A stretch of 40,257 nt of DNA, from the NCBI RefSeq assembly GCF_944387675.1, contig NZ_CALXFV010000005.1, positions 1-40,257 of the forward strand. The letters are read 5' to 3'. Shown piece by piece: positions 32,605 to 40,257 of this stretch. The notes beneath the pieces are model-generated. The model ran no database searches. It saw only the letters and a list, made by a program, of their open reading frames with translations, and had not been told where the DNA came from. The position numbers and the translations under genes were made by a program. Every line of letters begins with the position of its first letter. Position 1 is the first letter of the stretch. The DNA comes from an uncultured Flavonifractor sp. (lineage in GTDB: Bacteria; Bacillota; Clostridia; Oscillospirales; Oscillospiraceae).

Positions 32605-33102
32605 TCAGTCACAGAGTTCTCTCAAAAAGGCCCGCAGGCGAGCGTTGTGCTCCCGCTTCTGGTGGCAGAGCATCAGATACAGCAGCAGAAACAATGTCCC
32701 GGCCCCCGCCGCCCACAGAGCAAGCATACCCGGAATAAAGGGTACTTGTTCCCCGCCCGGCAGGATGAATGCGGAATGGAAGTACCCCCACTTGACGCTA
32801 AGCTGGTCAGCCAGAATCACACTGCCAATTGGTGCAAAGGCAATGGCACAAACAGCGGCTATAAGTACGGAACCCCCAAAATGGCCGTGAATCTCCGTTC
32901 CTCCCCGTCCATCCGGCCGGAACCTTCCTTCAAACAGGGCCTCCTTTCCTCTGACATGTTCCCCGCGAAAGGTCAGCCGAAAACGGTTGCCGGACCACAG
33001 CCGGACCTGGAGCTGTCCGCCGGGTACAGAATGAGAGCCGCTGCGTGCCTTCAGCCTGGCACACATACGCTCCGGCGATATGTCGCTGTGAAACCGCGCC
33101 AT
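32605..33102 (-). CDS. two-span membrane protein with beta-rich N-terminus, unknown
   Basis: Not recognised. The 165-aa product has a ~75-residue soluble N-terminal part with strand-like segments (GGQLQVRLWSGNRFRLTFRG; EALFEGRFRPDGRGGTEIHG). Two spans follow (about 77-100 and 128-152), and a basic tail, HQKREHNARLRAFLREL, predicted inside. The ATG used follows GGAGG; the longer open frame upstream overlaps whiA. Its layout (soluble then two spans) mirrors the gene after the zinc ribbon (two spans then soluble), so the pair may work together; this is inference. Confidence 0.68.
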   Translation of the reverse strand: MARFHSDISPERMCARLKARSGSHSVPGGQLQVRLWSGNRFRLTFRGEHVRGKEALFEGRFRPDGRGGTEIHGHFGGSVLIAAVCAIAFAPIGSVILADQLSVKWGYFHSAFILPGGEQVPFIPGMLALWAAGAGTLFLLLYLMLCHQKREHNARLRAFLRELCD

Positions 33103-33143
33103 ACGCGCCTCCAATCTCCATCCCAAGGCCCCGGCGCATCCTT

Positions 33144-34037
33144 TTACGACTCCGCCAGGGACATCAGCTTGCGCAGCCGGTGATTGAAAGCCGACTTGCT
33201 CACCGGCGGGTCGCACAGCTCCGCCAGCTGGGTGAGGGTCAGCTCCGGGTGGGCCATGCGCAGGTCCACCGCCTCCTTCAGCTTGTCGGGCAGCTCGGCC
33301 AGCATCCCCCGCTCCTCCAGGCGGTAGATGGCCTCCATCTGGCTCTGGGCCGCCTCCACCGCCTTGTCCAGGTTGGCGGCGTCGCAGTTCACCCGGCGGT
33401 TGATGCTCCCCCGCAAATCCTTCTCCGCCTTGGCATTCATCATATCCATGGCCGCCAAGGGGGCGCCGATGGCGGTGAGAAAGTCCTCAATGGCCTCGCT
33501 CTGCTTGAAATAGGTGATGTAGTTGGCCTTGCGGCAGCTCTCCTTTGGGCTGAATCCCGCCTCCTGCAGCAGCGCCCGCAGCTCCCGGCTGACGCTGCGG
33601 TGGGGGGTGGCCAGCTCCAGGTGGTAGCGCTTGGCCGGGTCGGTCACCGAACCCCCCGCCAGAAAGGCCCCCCGGAAAAAGGCGGTGCGGCAGTGTTCCT
33701 CCTCCAGCACCGCGAAGTTGATGTGGTGGGCCAGGGATTCCGCCGGATGGTAGCCGAAGGTATCCCCCAGCACCGAGAGCTTGTCCGCCGCCGTCAGGGA
33801 AAAGATGAGCTTGCCCGCCCCCTCCTCCGGAACCCGGTCGAATTTCATCCGGAATGCCTTGTAAAACAGAGCGGGCAGCCGGGCGGCAAACTCCACCGAC
33901 TCGGTGGTGATGCGCACCTGCCGGGCGTCAAACTGGCCGCAGTAGAGCAGCACGCCATAGGCCTCCGCCTGGGCGCAGCAGCGCCGGGCGAGGGCCGTCC
34001 GGCACAGCTCGGCCTTGACCTGGGATGAAAAGGACAT
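33144..34037 (-). CDS. whiA: WhiA-family DNA-binding regulator
   Basis: Transcription regulator linked to sporulation septation in Streptomyces and to cell division in Bacillus. The N-terminal LAGLIDADG-like fold shows SFSSQVKAEL, AYGVLLYCG and a later CRTAFFRGAFLAGGSVTDP. The C-terminal helix-turn-helix shows LRMAHPELTLTQLAELCDPP and SKSAFNHRLRKL. It is 297 aa. GGAGGG precedes the ATG. It is the fourth gene of the conserved murB-rapZ-yvcK-whiA order, 38 bp after yvcK; no crh gene follows. Confidence 0.95.
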   Translation of the reverse strand: MSFSSQVKAELCRTALARRCCAQAEAYGVLLYCGQFDARQVRITTESVEFAARLPALFYKAFRMKFDRVPEEGAGKLIFSLTAADKLSVLGDTFGYHPAESLAHHINFAVLEEEHCRTAFFRGAFLAGGSVTDPAKRYHLELATPHRSVSRELRALLQEAGFSPKESCRKANYITYFKQSEAIEDFLTAIGAPLAAMDMMNAKAEKDLRGSINRRVNCDAANLDKAVEAAQSQMEAIYRLEERGMLAELPDKLKEAVDLRMAHPELTLTQLAELCDPPVSKSAFNHRLRKLMSLAES

Positions 34038-34075
34038 GGTATCCCTCCAAACCGGCGGCAGCGCCCCCGGCAGAA

Positions 34076-35095
34076 TTAGAAAATCTTTGTTTCGGCCCGC
34101 TCCCGGTAGAGCTCCACCACCGCCGCCGCCAGCCGGGCCACGGAGTGGCGGGCGTAGTCCTGGGTCTCGGAGGCCAGGGGCCGGGTGACCAGCTCCACCC
34201 CCATGGCCTCAATGGCCGCCCGGTCCACCACGATGGGGACCGCGTCCTCCGCCTTGTACCGCTCCACCAGGCGGGGACGCACCGGGGCGGAGTTGCACAG
34301 GCAGAGGTTTATCAGGCCCGGCCCGGAGTGGTCCAGCAGGGCCTTCACGTGGTCGGAGGCGGTCATGCCCTCGGTCTCCCCGTCCTGGGTCATGATGTTG
34401 CAGATGTAAATTTTCAGGGCCTTGGACCGGCACACCGCCTGGGCGATACCGTCCACCAGCAGGTTGGGGATGATGCTGGTATACAGGCTGCCCGGCCCCA
34501 GCAGGATCAGATTGGCCTCTTCAATGGCCTGTATGGCCGCCGGCAGCGCCTTGGGGTGCTCCGGCAGCAGGCGGACGCTCTGGATGCGGCAGTCCTGGGC
34601 CTTCTTGAAGTCGCAGATTTTGGACTCCCCCCGGACCCGGGTGCCGTTTTCAAAGGTGGCCTCCAGGGCCACGTCGGCGGTGGTCACCGGCAGCACCCGG
34701 CCGGTGATGGCAAGGACCTGGCTCATCTTGGCCACCGCCTCGTCAAAGGAGTCGGAGATGCCGTTGAGGGCGGCCAGGATCAGATTGCCGAAGGACTGGC
34801 CGGTGAGCTTGCCGGAGCCCTGGGGAAAGCGGTAGGTCAGAAGCTGCTGCATCACCGGCTCGGCGTTGGCCAGGGCCTCCATACAGTGGCGGATGTCCCC
34901 CGGAGGGGGCATCCCCAGATCCTCCCGCAGCATGCCCGAGCCGCCGCCGTCATCCGCCACCGTCACCACGGCGGTGAGGTTTTGGGTGTAGGTCTTCAGG
35001 CCCCGCAGCATGGTGGACAGCCCGGTTCCGCCCCCGATGGCCACCACCCTGGGTCCCCGCCTCTGGCGCTGTTGGTCAAACAAAAATTCGTTCAC
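34076..35095 (-). CDS. yvcK: YvcK/GlmR family gluconeogenesis factor
   Basis: Rossmann-like UDP-sugar-binding regulator that, in Bacillus, supports peptidoglycan precursor supply during growth on gluconeogenic carbon. Signatures are VVAIGGGTGLSTMLRGLK near residue 20, VTVADDGGGSGMLRE, PPPGDIRHCMEAL, and later LGPGSLYTSIIPNLLVDGI and NIMTQDGETEG. The CofD-like fold is shared with lactyltransferases, but the gene order points to YvcK. It is 339 aa. The start is GTG with GAGGGGG upstream, 12 bp after rapZ. Confidence 0.95.
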   Translation of the reverse strand: MNEFLFDQQRQRRGPRVVAIGGGTGLSTMLRGLKTYTQNLTAVVTVADDGGGSGMLREDLGMPPPGDIRHCMEALANAEPVMQQLLTYRFPQGSGKLTGQSFGNLILAALNGISDSFDEAVAKMSQVLAITGRVLPVTTADVALEATFENGTRVRGESKICDFKKAQDCRIQSVRLLPEHPKALPAAIQAIEEANLILLGPGSLYTSIIPNLLVDGIAQAVCRSKALKIYICNIMTQDGETEGMTASDHVKALLDHSGPGLINLCLCNSAPVRPRLVERYKAEDAVPIVVDRAAIEAMGVELVTRPLASETQDYARHSVARLAAAVVELYRERAETKIF

Positions 35096-35107
35096 ACAAA
35101 ATCCCCC

Positions 35108-35968
35108 TCACGCCCGGGTCATGTCGCGGTGGTTTTCCGCAGCCTGATACCCCTTCTGACGGATGAAGTCGGCCACCGCCTTGGTGATGGCCACCGAGCG
35201 GTGCTGTCCGCCGGTGCAGCCGATGGCGATGACCAGCATGGTCTTCCCTTCCTCCACATACTGGGGCAGCAAAAAGCCGATCAGCGCTTCCATGTGGGTC
35301 ATAAAATCCTTGGTCTGCTGGTAGCCGAAGACAAAATTGTATACGCCCTCGTCCAGCCCGGTCTGATGGCGCAGCTCGGCTATGTAATAGGGATTGGGCA
35401 GAAAGCGCACGTCAAACACCAGATCGGCCTCGATGGGAATGCCGTACTTGAAGCCGAAGGAGATCACATTCACCGTCATGGCGGGGGTCTCCCCGCCCCG
35501 GCCGAACAGCCGCAGCACCTCCCCCCGCAGCTTGGCGGTGGACAGCGCGGAGGTGTCGATGATATACTCCGCCCGCTGGCGCACCGGGGCCAGAATGGTG
35601 CGCTCCGTGCGCACCGCCTCGTCCAGGGTGGGGTACATGCCGGAGAGGGGGTGGCTCCGCCGGGTCTCCTTATAGCGCTTGATGATGGTCTCCACGCTGG
35701 CCTCCACAAAGAGGATCTTGTAGTCGCAGCCCATCTCGTGGAGCTCATGGAGGGAGTCAAACAGCCCCACAAAGGTCTGCCCGCCCCGGATATCCGTCAC
35801 CAGGGCCACCCGGTCGTACAGGCCGGGCCGGGCCATGCACAGGGCGGCAAACTTGGGGATAAGGAGCGCCGGCATGTTGTCCACCACATAAAATCCTATG
35901 TCCTCCAGGAAGGAGGCCACCTTGCTTTTTCCCGCTCCGGACAGGCCGGAAATAATGACAAAATCCAT
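35108..35968 (-). CDS. rapZ: RapZ/YvcJ family P-loop nucleotide-binding protein
   Basis: P-loop protein; in E. coli RapZ guides RNase E to the GlmZ sRNA to control glucosamine-6-P synthase, and in Bacillus YvcJ has GTPase activity. Walker A is GLSGAGKS at residues 8-15. FVEASVETIIKRYKETRRSHPL, SFGFKYGIP, DVRFLPNPYY and VIAIGCTGGQHRSVAI are all typical. It is 286 aa, standard. GAGGTGAGG precedes the ATG. It lies between murB and yvcK. Whether it acts on RNA here is unknown. Confidence 0.95.
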   Translation of the reverse strand: MDFVIISGLSGAGKSKVASFLEDIGFYVVDNMPALLIPKFAALCMARPGLYDRVALVTDIRGGQTFVGLFDSLHELHEMGCDYKILFVEASVETIIKRYKETRRSHPLSGMYPTLDEAVRTERTILAPVRQRAEYIIDTSALSTAKLRGEVLRLFGRGGETPAMTVNVISFGFKYGIPIEADLVFDVRFLPNPYYIAELRHQTGLDEGVYNFVFGYQQTKDFMTHMEALIGFLLPQYVEEGKTMLVIAIGCTGGQHRSVAITKAVADFIRQKGYQAAENHRDMTRA

Positions 35969-35979
35969 TTCCCCTCACC

Positions 35980-36894
35980 TCAAAATCCCAAAAATTTGAC
36001 TTCCGGCTCCAGCTCCACGCCGGTCTGCCGGAAGACCCGCTCCCCCACCAGCTCCATCAGCCGCCGCATATCCGCCGCCGTGGCGTTTCCCCGGTTTATC
36101 AGAAAGCCCGCGTGCTTCTCCGACACCTGGGCGCCGCCCACCGAAAGGCCCTTCAGCCCGCACTGGTCGATGAGGGCGGCGGCAAAATGGCCCTCCGGCC
36201 GCTTGAAGGTGCTGCCGGCGCTGGGCCACTCCAGGGGCTGCTTGGTCCGGCGCTTTTGGCCCAGCTCCTCCATCCGGGCCTTGATGGCCGCCCCGTCGCC
36301 GGGCTGAAGCTCCATCTCCGCCTCCACAATCAGCCAGTCGGGATGCTGGGAAAACAGGCTGTGCCGGTAGCCGAGCCCGCAGTCGGAAGCGGGGAGGGTA
36401 ACCACCCTGCCCGTCTCGTCCAGATAGGTGACGGCGGTAAGGATTTGCGCCATTTCCCCGCCATAGGCCCCCGCGTTCATCACCACCGCGCCCCCCAGGG
36501 TGCCGGGAATGCCGTGGGCAAACTCCAGGCCGCTGAGGCCGCGGCCCAGGGCGGCCATAGCCAGCCGGGCCAGGGGGATGCCGCTCTCCGCCCGCAGGCG
36601 GCGGTTGACCTCCCTGGTCTGGTCCAGATGGCTGGACTTGACCACAAAGCCCTCATAGCCGCTGTCGGCCACCAGCAGATTGCTGCCGTTGCCCAGAAAG
36701 AAGGGGCGCACCCCCAGCTCCGCCGCCGTCCGCACCACGGCGGCCGCCTCCTTCCGGTCCCAAGGCAGGGCCATCAGCCGGGCGGGGCCGCCGATCCGGA
36801 AGGTGGTGTGGCGGCTCATAGGCTCGTTCTCCCGCAGCTCCAGGCCGGGGAACCGCTCCCGCAGCGTCCGGGCAAGTGTTTCCAGATGTTCCAT
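35980..36894 (-). CDS. murB: UDP-N-acetylenolpyruvoylglucosamine reductase
   Basis: FAD enzyme that reduces the enolpyruvyl group to make UDP-MurNAc, the second committed step of peptidoglycan synthesis. The FAD-binding part has HTTFRIGGPARLM, LGNGSNLL and HGIPGTLGGAVVMNAGAYGGEM. GYRHSLFS and WPSAGSTFKRPEG hold the catalytic Ser near 227, and VELEPEVKFLG the C-terminal Glu. It is 304 aa, the short type II form of Gram-positives. GGGGAGG precedes the ATG. It heads the murB-rapZ-yvcK-whiA cluster. Confidence 0.96.
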   Translation of the reverse strand: MEHLETLARTLRERFPGLELRENEPMSRHTTFRIGGPARLMALPWDRKEAAAVVRTAAELGVRPFFLGNGSNLLVADSGYEGFVVKSSHLDQTREVNRRLRAESGIPLARLAMAALGRGLSGLEFAHGIPGTLGGAVVMNAGAYGGEMAQILTAVTYLDETGRVVTLPASDCGLGYRHSLFSQHPDWLIVEAEMELQPGDGAAIKARMEELGQKRRTKQPLEWPSAGSTFKRPEGHFAAALIDQCGLKGLSVGGAQVSEKHAGFLINRGNATAADMRRLMELVGERVFRQTGVELEPEVKFLGF

Positions 36895-36928
36895 GCTATC
36901 CTCCCCATTGCAAGCGCTCGTTTCATTC

Positions 36929-36937
36929 AGTATACCA
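36929..36937 (-). promoter_or_regulatory. extended -10 promoter candidate for murB
   Basis: TGGTATACT lies on the minus strand about 35 bp ahead of murB, with only a weak TTCTAA at the -35 position. The same 9-mer precedes coaE and ddl. Confidence 0.5.
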
Positions 36938-36951
36938 GAAAAAAGGGGAAT

Positions 36952-37713
36952 TTAGAAGGGCGCCTGTCCCAGCCCGAACTGCTGGAACCGGGCCGCGCTG
37001 CCCCGGAAGATATTCAGGTCGATGCAGCTTTGGCTGCCGGAGTAGCCCTCCAGCACCCCCGTGTGGGAGTACTGCCAGAAGTCCCAGCCCGGCACCAGGG
37101 GAAACACCGTGGGGCTGGAGCACCAGATGGGGTAATCCCCGTAACCGCCCCCCAGCAGGTAGCGGTAGTAGGAGCGGTAGGTCACGTAGAGAATGGGCTT
37201 CACCCCGTAATGCTCCTCCAGCCGGGCCAGCAGCGGGTCCAGAATGGCGCGGACATGCTCCCGCTCCGGCGGACTTTCCAGGTAGGGACCGTAAAACTCC
37301 AGATCCACCACCGGCGGCAGGGCGTCCTCCGCCGCGGGGACGGCGGCGATGAAATTCTCCGCCTGGCTCTCCCCGGGGCTGTCATAGCTGAGGAAGTGAT
37401 AGGCCCCCACCCGGATGCCGGCGGCCCGGGCGCCCTCCCAGTTGGCGGCAAACCGGGCGTCCCGCATGGCGGAGCCCTCGGTGGCCTTGAGAAAGGCAAA
37501 ATCCACCCCCTGCCCCGCCAGAGCCGGCCAGTCCACCACCCCCTGGTAGGAGGAGACATCCACCCCGAACACCTCCCACTGGCCGGGATTTGCCTCATGG
37601 GGGAGGAGAATCAGCCCGCGCCACCGCAGCAGCACCAGCGCCAGAAGCACCGCGGCAGCCGCCGCCGCGCAGACAAGAAGCAGCCGCAGGGCCGCCCGGA
37701 ACATTCGCTTCAA
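36952..37713 (-). CDS. membrane-anchored GH25 muramidase
   Basis: Lysozyme-like wall hydrolase that would cut MurNAc-GlcNAc bonds outside the cell. The N-terminal span (about 8-28, very Ala/Leu-rich) is a signal anchor. The GH25 barrel begins FGVDVSSYQGVVDWPAL, then FAFLKATEGSAM, GAYHFLSYD, and PVVDLEFYG, which supplies the acidic residues. ILYVTYRSYYRYL, PIWCSSP, FWQYSHTG and DLNIF complete it. It is 253 aa. The start is probably TTG with a weak GGTGA upstream, giving low expected translation. It lies between dapL and murB with its own promoter. Confidence 0.9.
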   Translation of the reverse strand: MKRMFRAALRLLLVCAAAAAAVLLALVLLRWRGLILLPHEANPGQWEVFGVDVSSYQGVVDWPALAGQGVDFAFLKATEGSAMRDARFAANWEGARAAGIRVGAYHFLSYDSPGESQAENFIAAVPAAEDALPPVVDLEFYGPYLESPPEREHVRAILDPLLARLEEHYGVKPILYVTYRSYYRYLLGGGYGDYPIWCSSPTVFPLVPGWDFWQYSHTGVLEGYSGSQSCIDLNIFRGSAARFQQFGLGQAPF

Positions 37714-37738
37714 GGGACATCACCAATTTCCAAGATTG

Positions 37739-37763
37739 CCGGGGCGGCGGGCCGCCGCCCCGG
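37739..37763. repeat. 12-bp-arm GC hairpin in the lysozyme leader
   Basis: Arms 37739-37750 and 37752-37763 are exact reverse complements around one base; in RNA a few inner pairs would open to form a loop. It falls within the predicted 5' leader of the GH25 gene, about 26 bases before the start codon. It has no minus-strand T-run. Confidence 0.6.
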
Positions 37764-37772
37764 GTCCCTTTT

Positions 37773-37801
37773 ATCATACCCGCAGGACGGCAAAAAGGCA
37801 A
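37773..37801 (-). promoter_or_regulatory. promoter candidate for the GH25 lysozyme
   Basis: On the minus strand TTGCCT, a 17-bp spacer and TATGAT are present. The -35 overlaps the T-rich end of the dapL terminator. The leader would be about 50 nt and contain the GC hairpin. Confidence 0.6.
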
Positions 37802-37842
37802 GAGCAACGCGGGGCGCCCGGCCTCAATCGCCGGACGCCCCG
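37791..37842 (-). terminator. probable terminator of dapF-dapL
   Basis: On the minus strand a 13-bp stem with one C-A/G-T wobble position (37810-37822 with 37830-37842) is followed, after about a dozen bases, by TTTTT. The delayed T-run makes it weaker than the other terminators here. Confidence 0.5.
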
Positions 37843-37846
37843 CCGC

Positions 37847-39070
37847 TTACAGAATTCTGCGGATCCGTTCCACCGCCTCCGCGGTGTCCGTCGCGCCGCC
37901 GAAGGCGGTGAGGCGGATGTACCCCTCCCCGCTGGGTCCGAAGCCCGCGCCGGGGGTGGTGACCACGTTGGCCTGCTGGAGCAGCCGGTCGAAAAAGGCC
38001 CAGGAACCCATGCCCTCCGGCGTTCTGGCCCAGATGTAGGGGGAGTTCTCGCCGCCGCACACCGTCAGACCCGCCCCCGCTAAGCCTTCCCGGATCACCC
38101 GGGCGTTATTCAGGTAGTAGGCGATGGTCTGCCTGGTCTGCTCCCGCCCCTCCGGGGTGTAGATGGCGGCGGCCCCCCGCTGCACCACGTAGGGGGCGCC
38201 GTTGAACTTGGTACACTGGCGGCGGTTCCACATGGCGTTGAGGCTGGCCCCGCCCCGGACCAGGTCCTTGGGTACCACGGTATAGGCGCAGCGGGTGCCG
38301 GTGAAGCCGGCGGTCTTGGAGAAGGAGCGGAACTCGATGGCGCAGGTGCGGGCTCCCTCGATCTCAAAAATGCTGTGGGGGATGGCCGGGTCGGTGATAA
38401 AGGCCTCATAGGCGCTGTCATAGAGGATCACCGCCCCCGTGCGGTTGGCGTGGTCCACCCAGGCCTGCAGCTGCGCCCGGGTGGCCACCGCCCCGGTGGG
38501 GTTGTTGGGGAAGCACAGGTAGATCAGATCCACCGGCCGGTCCGGAATGGCGGGGGAAAACCCGTTTTCCGCCACACAGGGCATGTAGACCAGCCTGTTC
38601 CAGCGGCCCAGGCCCTCGTCATAGTCCCCCGCCCGGCCCGCCATGGCGTTGGTGTCCACATAGACGGGATACACCGGGTCGCACACGGCCACCACATTGT
38701 CCCGGTCAAACAGATCCCCGATGTTGCCGCAGTCGCTTTTGGCCCCGTCGGAGACGAAGATTTCCTCCGGGCTGATGTCCGCCCCCCGGGCCTGGTAGTC
38801 CTCCCGGGCGATGACCTCCCGCAGAAAGGCGTAGCCCTGCTCCGGGCCGTAGCCGTGGAACCCCTCCGCCGTGGCCATCTCATCCACCGCCTGGTGCATG
38901 GCCCGGGTCACGGCGGGTGCCAGAGGCCGGGTCACGTCTCCAATGCCCAGGCGGATCAGCCGCTGGTCCGGGTGGGCCTGGGCGTAGGCCGCCACCCGGC
39001 GTGCGATTTCAGAAAAGAGGTAGCTGCCCGGCAGCTTCTGATAGTTTTGGTTGATGGTTGCCATGTCCAT
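37847..39070 (-). CDS. dapL: LL-diaminopimelate aminotransferase
   Basis: PLP enzyme that converts tetrahydrodipicolinate directly to LL-diaminopimelate, bypassing the acylated intermediates. A long N-terminal segment starts [20 protein letters not shown], and [11 protein letters not shown] and [16 protein letters not shown] are characteristic. [16 protein letters not shown] binds the cofactor phosphate and [15 protein letters not shown] holds the PLP Lys near 251. It is 407 aa, matching DapL and not the shorter DapC. Two ATGs lie two codons apart; the first has AAGGAG close by. It follows dapF by 16 bp. Confidence 0.95.
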   Translation of the reverse strand: MDMATINQNYQKLPGSYLFSEIARRVAAYAQAHPDQRLIRLGIGDVTRPLAPAVTRAMHQAVDEMATAEGFHGYGPEQGYAFLREVIAREDYQARGADISPEEIFVSDGAKSDCGNIGDLFDRDNVVAVCDPVYPVYVDTNAMAGRAGDYDEGLGRWNRLVYMPCVAENGFSPAIPDRPVDLIYLCFPNNPTGAVATRAQLQAWVDHANRTGAVILYDSAYEAFITDPAIPHSIFEIEGARTCAIEFRSFSKTAGFTGTRCAYTVVPKDLVRGGASLNAMWNRRQCTKFNGAPYVVQRGAAAIYTPEGREQTRQTIAYYLNNARVIREGLAGAGLTVCGGENSPYIWARTPEGMGSWAFFDRLLQQANVVTTPGAGFGPSGEGYIRLTAFGGATDTAEAVERIRRIL

Positions 39071-39086
39071 GGTGCTCCTTCCATTT

Positions 39087-39872
39087 TTATTCCAGCAGGA
39101 GGTAATCTCCTTCGTATACCGTGACCGCCGGGCCGGTGAGCAGGATGGTCCCCTCCGCCCGGTCCCAGTGCACCTCCAGGGTGCCGCCGGGCAGCTCCAC
39201 CCAGGCGCGCTCCTCCGCCAGCCCGGCGGATACCGCAGCCGCCAGGGCGGCGCAGGCGCCGGTGCCGCAGGCCAGGGTCTCTCCGCTGCCTCGCTCCCAC
39301 ACCCGCATCCGCAGCCGGTCCGGCGCGGCCACGGACACCGCCTCCACATTGATTCCGCCGGGAAAGGCGGGGTGGCGCTCCAGCGCCGGACCCAGGGCGG
39401 AGAGGTCCAGCGCCCCCGGCTCCTCCACAAAGAGCACGCCGTGGGGGTTGCCCATGGAGACCGGAATCAGGCTCCACTGCCGCCCCAGCGCCGCTGCCGG
39501 CACCGGGGGCGACACCTCGGGCGGACCCATATCCACCCGGATCATCTCCCCCAGGTCCTCCAGCCGGCGCAGGCCGGCCCCGGTCTCAATCTCCAGCGCC
39601 CGCCCGGCGCTGAGGCCCCGGTCCCAGATGTACCGTCCCAGGCAGCGGATGCCGTTCCCGCACATCTCCCCCTCCGAGCCGTCGGCGTTGAAGATCCGCA
39701 TGCGGAACTCCCCCCGCTCCGAGGGGAGCAGGCAGATCAGGCCGTCGGCCCCCGGCCCGAAGTGGCGGTCGCTCAGCTCCGCGGCCAGGGACGGCAGGTG
39801 CTCGGGCGCCCCGTTCAGGCAGTTCAGAATCACATAGTCGTTGCCCAGCCCATGCATCTTCACAAATTTCAT
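39087..39872 (-). CDS. dapF: diaminopimelate epimerase
   Basis: Cofactor-independent epimerase that turns LL-DAP into meso-DAP, used for lysine and for the peptidoglycan cross-bridge. The N-terminus [16 protein letters not shown] is diagnostic. The two catalytic Cys are in [13 protein letters not shown] (about 70) and [11 protein letters not shown] (about 204). [13 protein letters not shown] and WERGSGET also fit. It is 261 aa. The ATG follows AAGGGGGG; the longer frame upstream has no ribosome site. It pairs with dapL, whose product it uses directly. Confidence 0.96.
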   Translation of the reverse strand: MKFVKMHGLGNDYVILNCLNGAPEHLPSLAAELSDRHFGPGADGLICLLPSERGEFRMRIFNADGSEGEMCGNGIRCLGRYIWDRGLSAGRALEIETGAGLRRLEDLGEMIRVDMGPPEVSPPVPAAALGRQWSLIPVSMGNPHGVLFVEEPGALDLSALGPALERHPAFPGGINVEAVSVAAPDRLRMRVWERGSGETLACGTGACAALAAAVSAGLAEERAWVELPGGTLEVHWDRAEGTILLTGPAVTVYEGDYLLLE

Positions 39873-39947
39873 AACCGGCCCCCCTTTGAAGCGGCGGACA
39901 GGGCGGCGGTCCGCCCTGAACCCCACCTGTCCTTCATCCTATGCCGC

Positions 39948-40013
39948 TCAGGCCTCTTCCAAAACCAGCCTGGCGGTCGCTTCACCTTCAAAGGCCACGA
40001 TGACCTGATCCAC
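39948..40013 (-). pseudogene. possible 5' fragment of a response-regulator-like gene
   Basis: Between glnA and dapF a short minus-strand frame opens at a GTG with GGGGAG upstream and reads DQVIVAFEGEATARLVLEEA before a TGA. The pattern VIVAFE-x-E resembles the first strand and helix of ANTAR-type response regulators, which I recall often follow glnA in Clostridia. Only 21 codons are left and no later frame continues the domain. It may be a relic, a short leader peptide, or chance. The other ~110 bp of this intergenic stretch hold one GC hairpin (near 39898-39915) and no other gene I can support. Confidence 0.3.
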
Positions 40014-40050
40014 ACACGCTCACTCCCCGCTTCAGCGCAGGCGCAGGGCT

Positions 40051-40257
40051 TTAGTAGTTGATGATATATTTCTCCCGCTCCCAGGAGGAGACCCGGGTGC
40101 GGTACTCCTCCCACTCCTTCTTCTTGCCCTCGATGTAGTTGGAGGCCACGTGCTCCCCCAGGGTGTCCAGAATGAGCGGGTCGGCCTCCAGGGCGGCGAT
40201 GGCCTCCTCCAGGGAGCCGGGCAGGCTCTCGATGCCGTGGGCCTTCCGGGTGGCGTC
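40051..40257 (-). CDS. glnA: glutamine synthetase, C-terminal end (partial)
   Basis: Only the last 68 codons are in the window; the 5' part lies beyond the right edge. The visible end reads HGIESLPGSLEEAIAALEAD, then a helical DTLGEHVASNYIEGKKKEWEEY, and finishes SSWEREKYIINY. This matches the C-terminal helices of type I glutamine synthetase, which makes glutamine from glutamate, ammonia and ATP. The stop codon is TAA. The subtype (GSI-alpha, GSI-beta) cannot be told, since the adenylylation and feedback segments are outside the window. Confidence 0.85.
   Translation of the reverse strand, partial: DATRKAHGIESLPGSLEEAIAALEADPLILDTLGEHVASNYIEGKKKEWEEYRTRVSSWEREKYIINY

Noticed and set aside
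39869..40114. An 81-codon frame between glnA and dapF
   Set aside because: Out of phase with any recognisable protein, overlaps both glnA and the dapF start, and is Arg/Trp-rich.

Overview
The window reads as chromosomal core DNA of a high-G+C, spore-forming, anaerobic member of the Clostridia. The Oscillospiraceae (Flavonifractor/Intestinimonas/Lawsonibacter-like) are my best guess. The grounds are a rubrerythrin and superoxide reductase set under a PerR repressor, the germination protein YpeB, the murB-rapZ-yvcK-whiA cluster with dnaE nearby, the LL-diaminopimelate aminotransferase route, type III pantothenate kinase, and strong AGGAGG ribosome binding sites on most genes. No rRNA, tRNA, CRISPR array, transposase or phage gene was seen.

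Layout. 1-3.6 kb (minus): an M18 aminopeptidase and coaE, preceded by a three-gene unit of a small secreted Cys-rich DxDxDG-repeat protein, an ECF-like sigma factor and an RsgI-like membrane anti-sigma factor. 3.6-8.7 kb (minus): a tight operon of ABC-F ATPase, YdcF-like protein, prfA, an 85-aa unknown, a 39-aa membrane miniprotein and tsaC. 8.7-9.8 kb (plus): mtnA with its own promoter and terminator. 9.8-12.4 kb (minus): ddl-murF. 12.4-12.8 kb: a gene-free patch of perfect hairpins around a rubrerythrin 3' remnant. 12.8-14.3 kb (minus): perR-dfx-rbr with a PerR box. 14.4-18.5 kb (plus): a small lipoprotein, then the FMN-riboswitch ribD-ribE-ribBA-ribH operon. 18.5-19.8 kb (minus): YfcE-like phosphodiesterase and coaX. 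19.9-20.8 kb (plus): three small unknown genes. 20.8-23.8 kb (minus): trpS, a TagO/WecA-type transferase and an anchored unknown. 23.9-26.8 kb (plus): gltX and ypeB. 26.9-36.9 kb (minus): murB-rapZ-yvcK-whiA, two small membrane proteins flanking a frameshifted zinc-ribbon gene, then dnaE and a cardiolipin synthase. 37-40.3 kb (minus): a partial glnA, dapF, dapL and a GH25 lysozyme.

How it fits together. Much of the window serves the cell envelope: DAP synthesis (dapL, dapF), muropeptide precursor synthesis (murB, ddl, murF), lipid-linked glycan initiation, cardiolipin synthesis and wall hydrolysis (GH25), with RapZ/YvcK family regulators and WhiA alongside. Other blocks cover translation (prfA, trpS, gltX, tsaC, ABC-F), cofactors (CoA, flavin, methionine salvage) and oxygen defence. 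The most unusual items are the sigma/anti-sigma/secreted-repeat unit, the repeat patch holding a rubrerythrin remnant, a frameshifted zinc-ribbon miniprotein, a ypeB whose only Shine-Dalgarno-like sequence lies inside a terminator stem, and divergent trpS/gltX promoters that share one -35 element. All functional calls come from reading motifs by eye. No database search was run.
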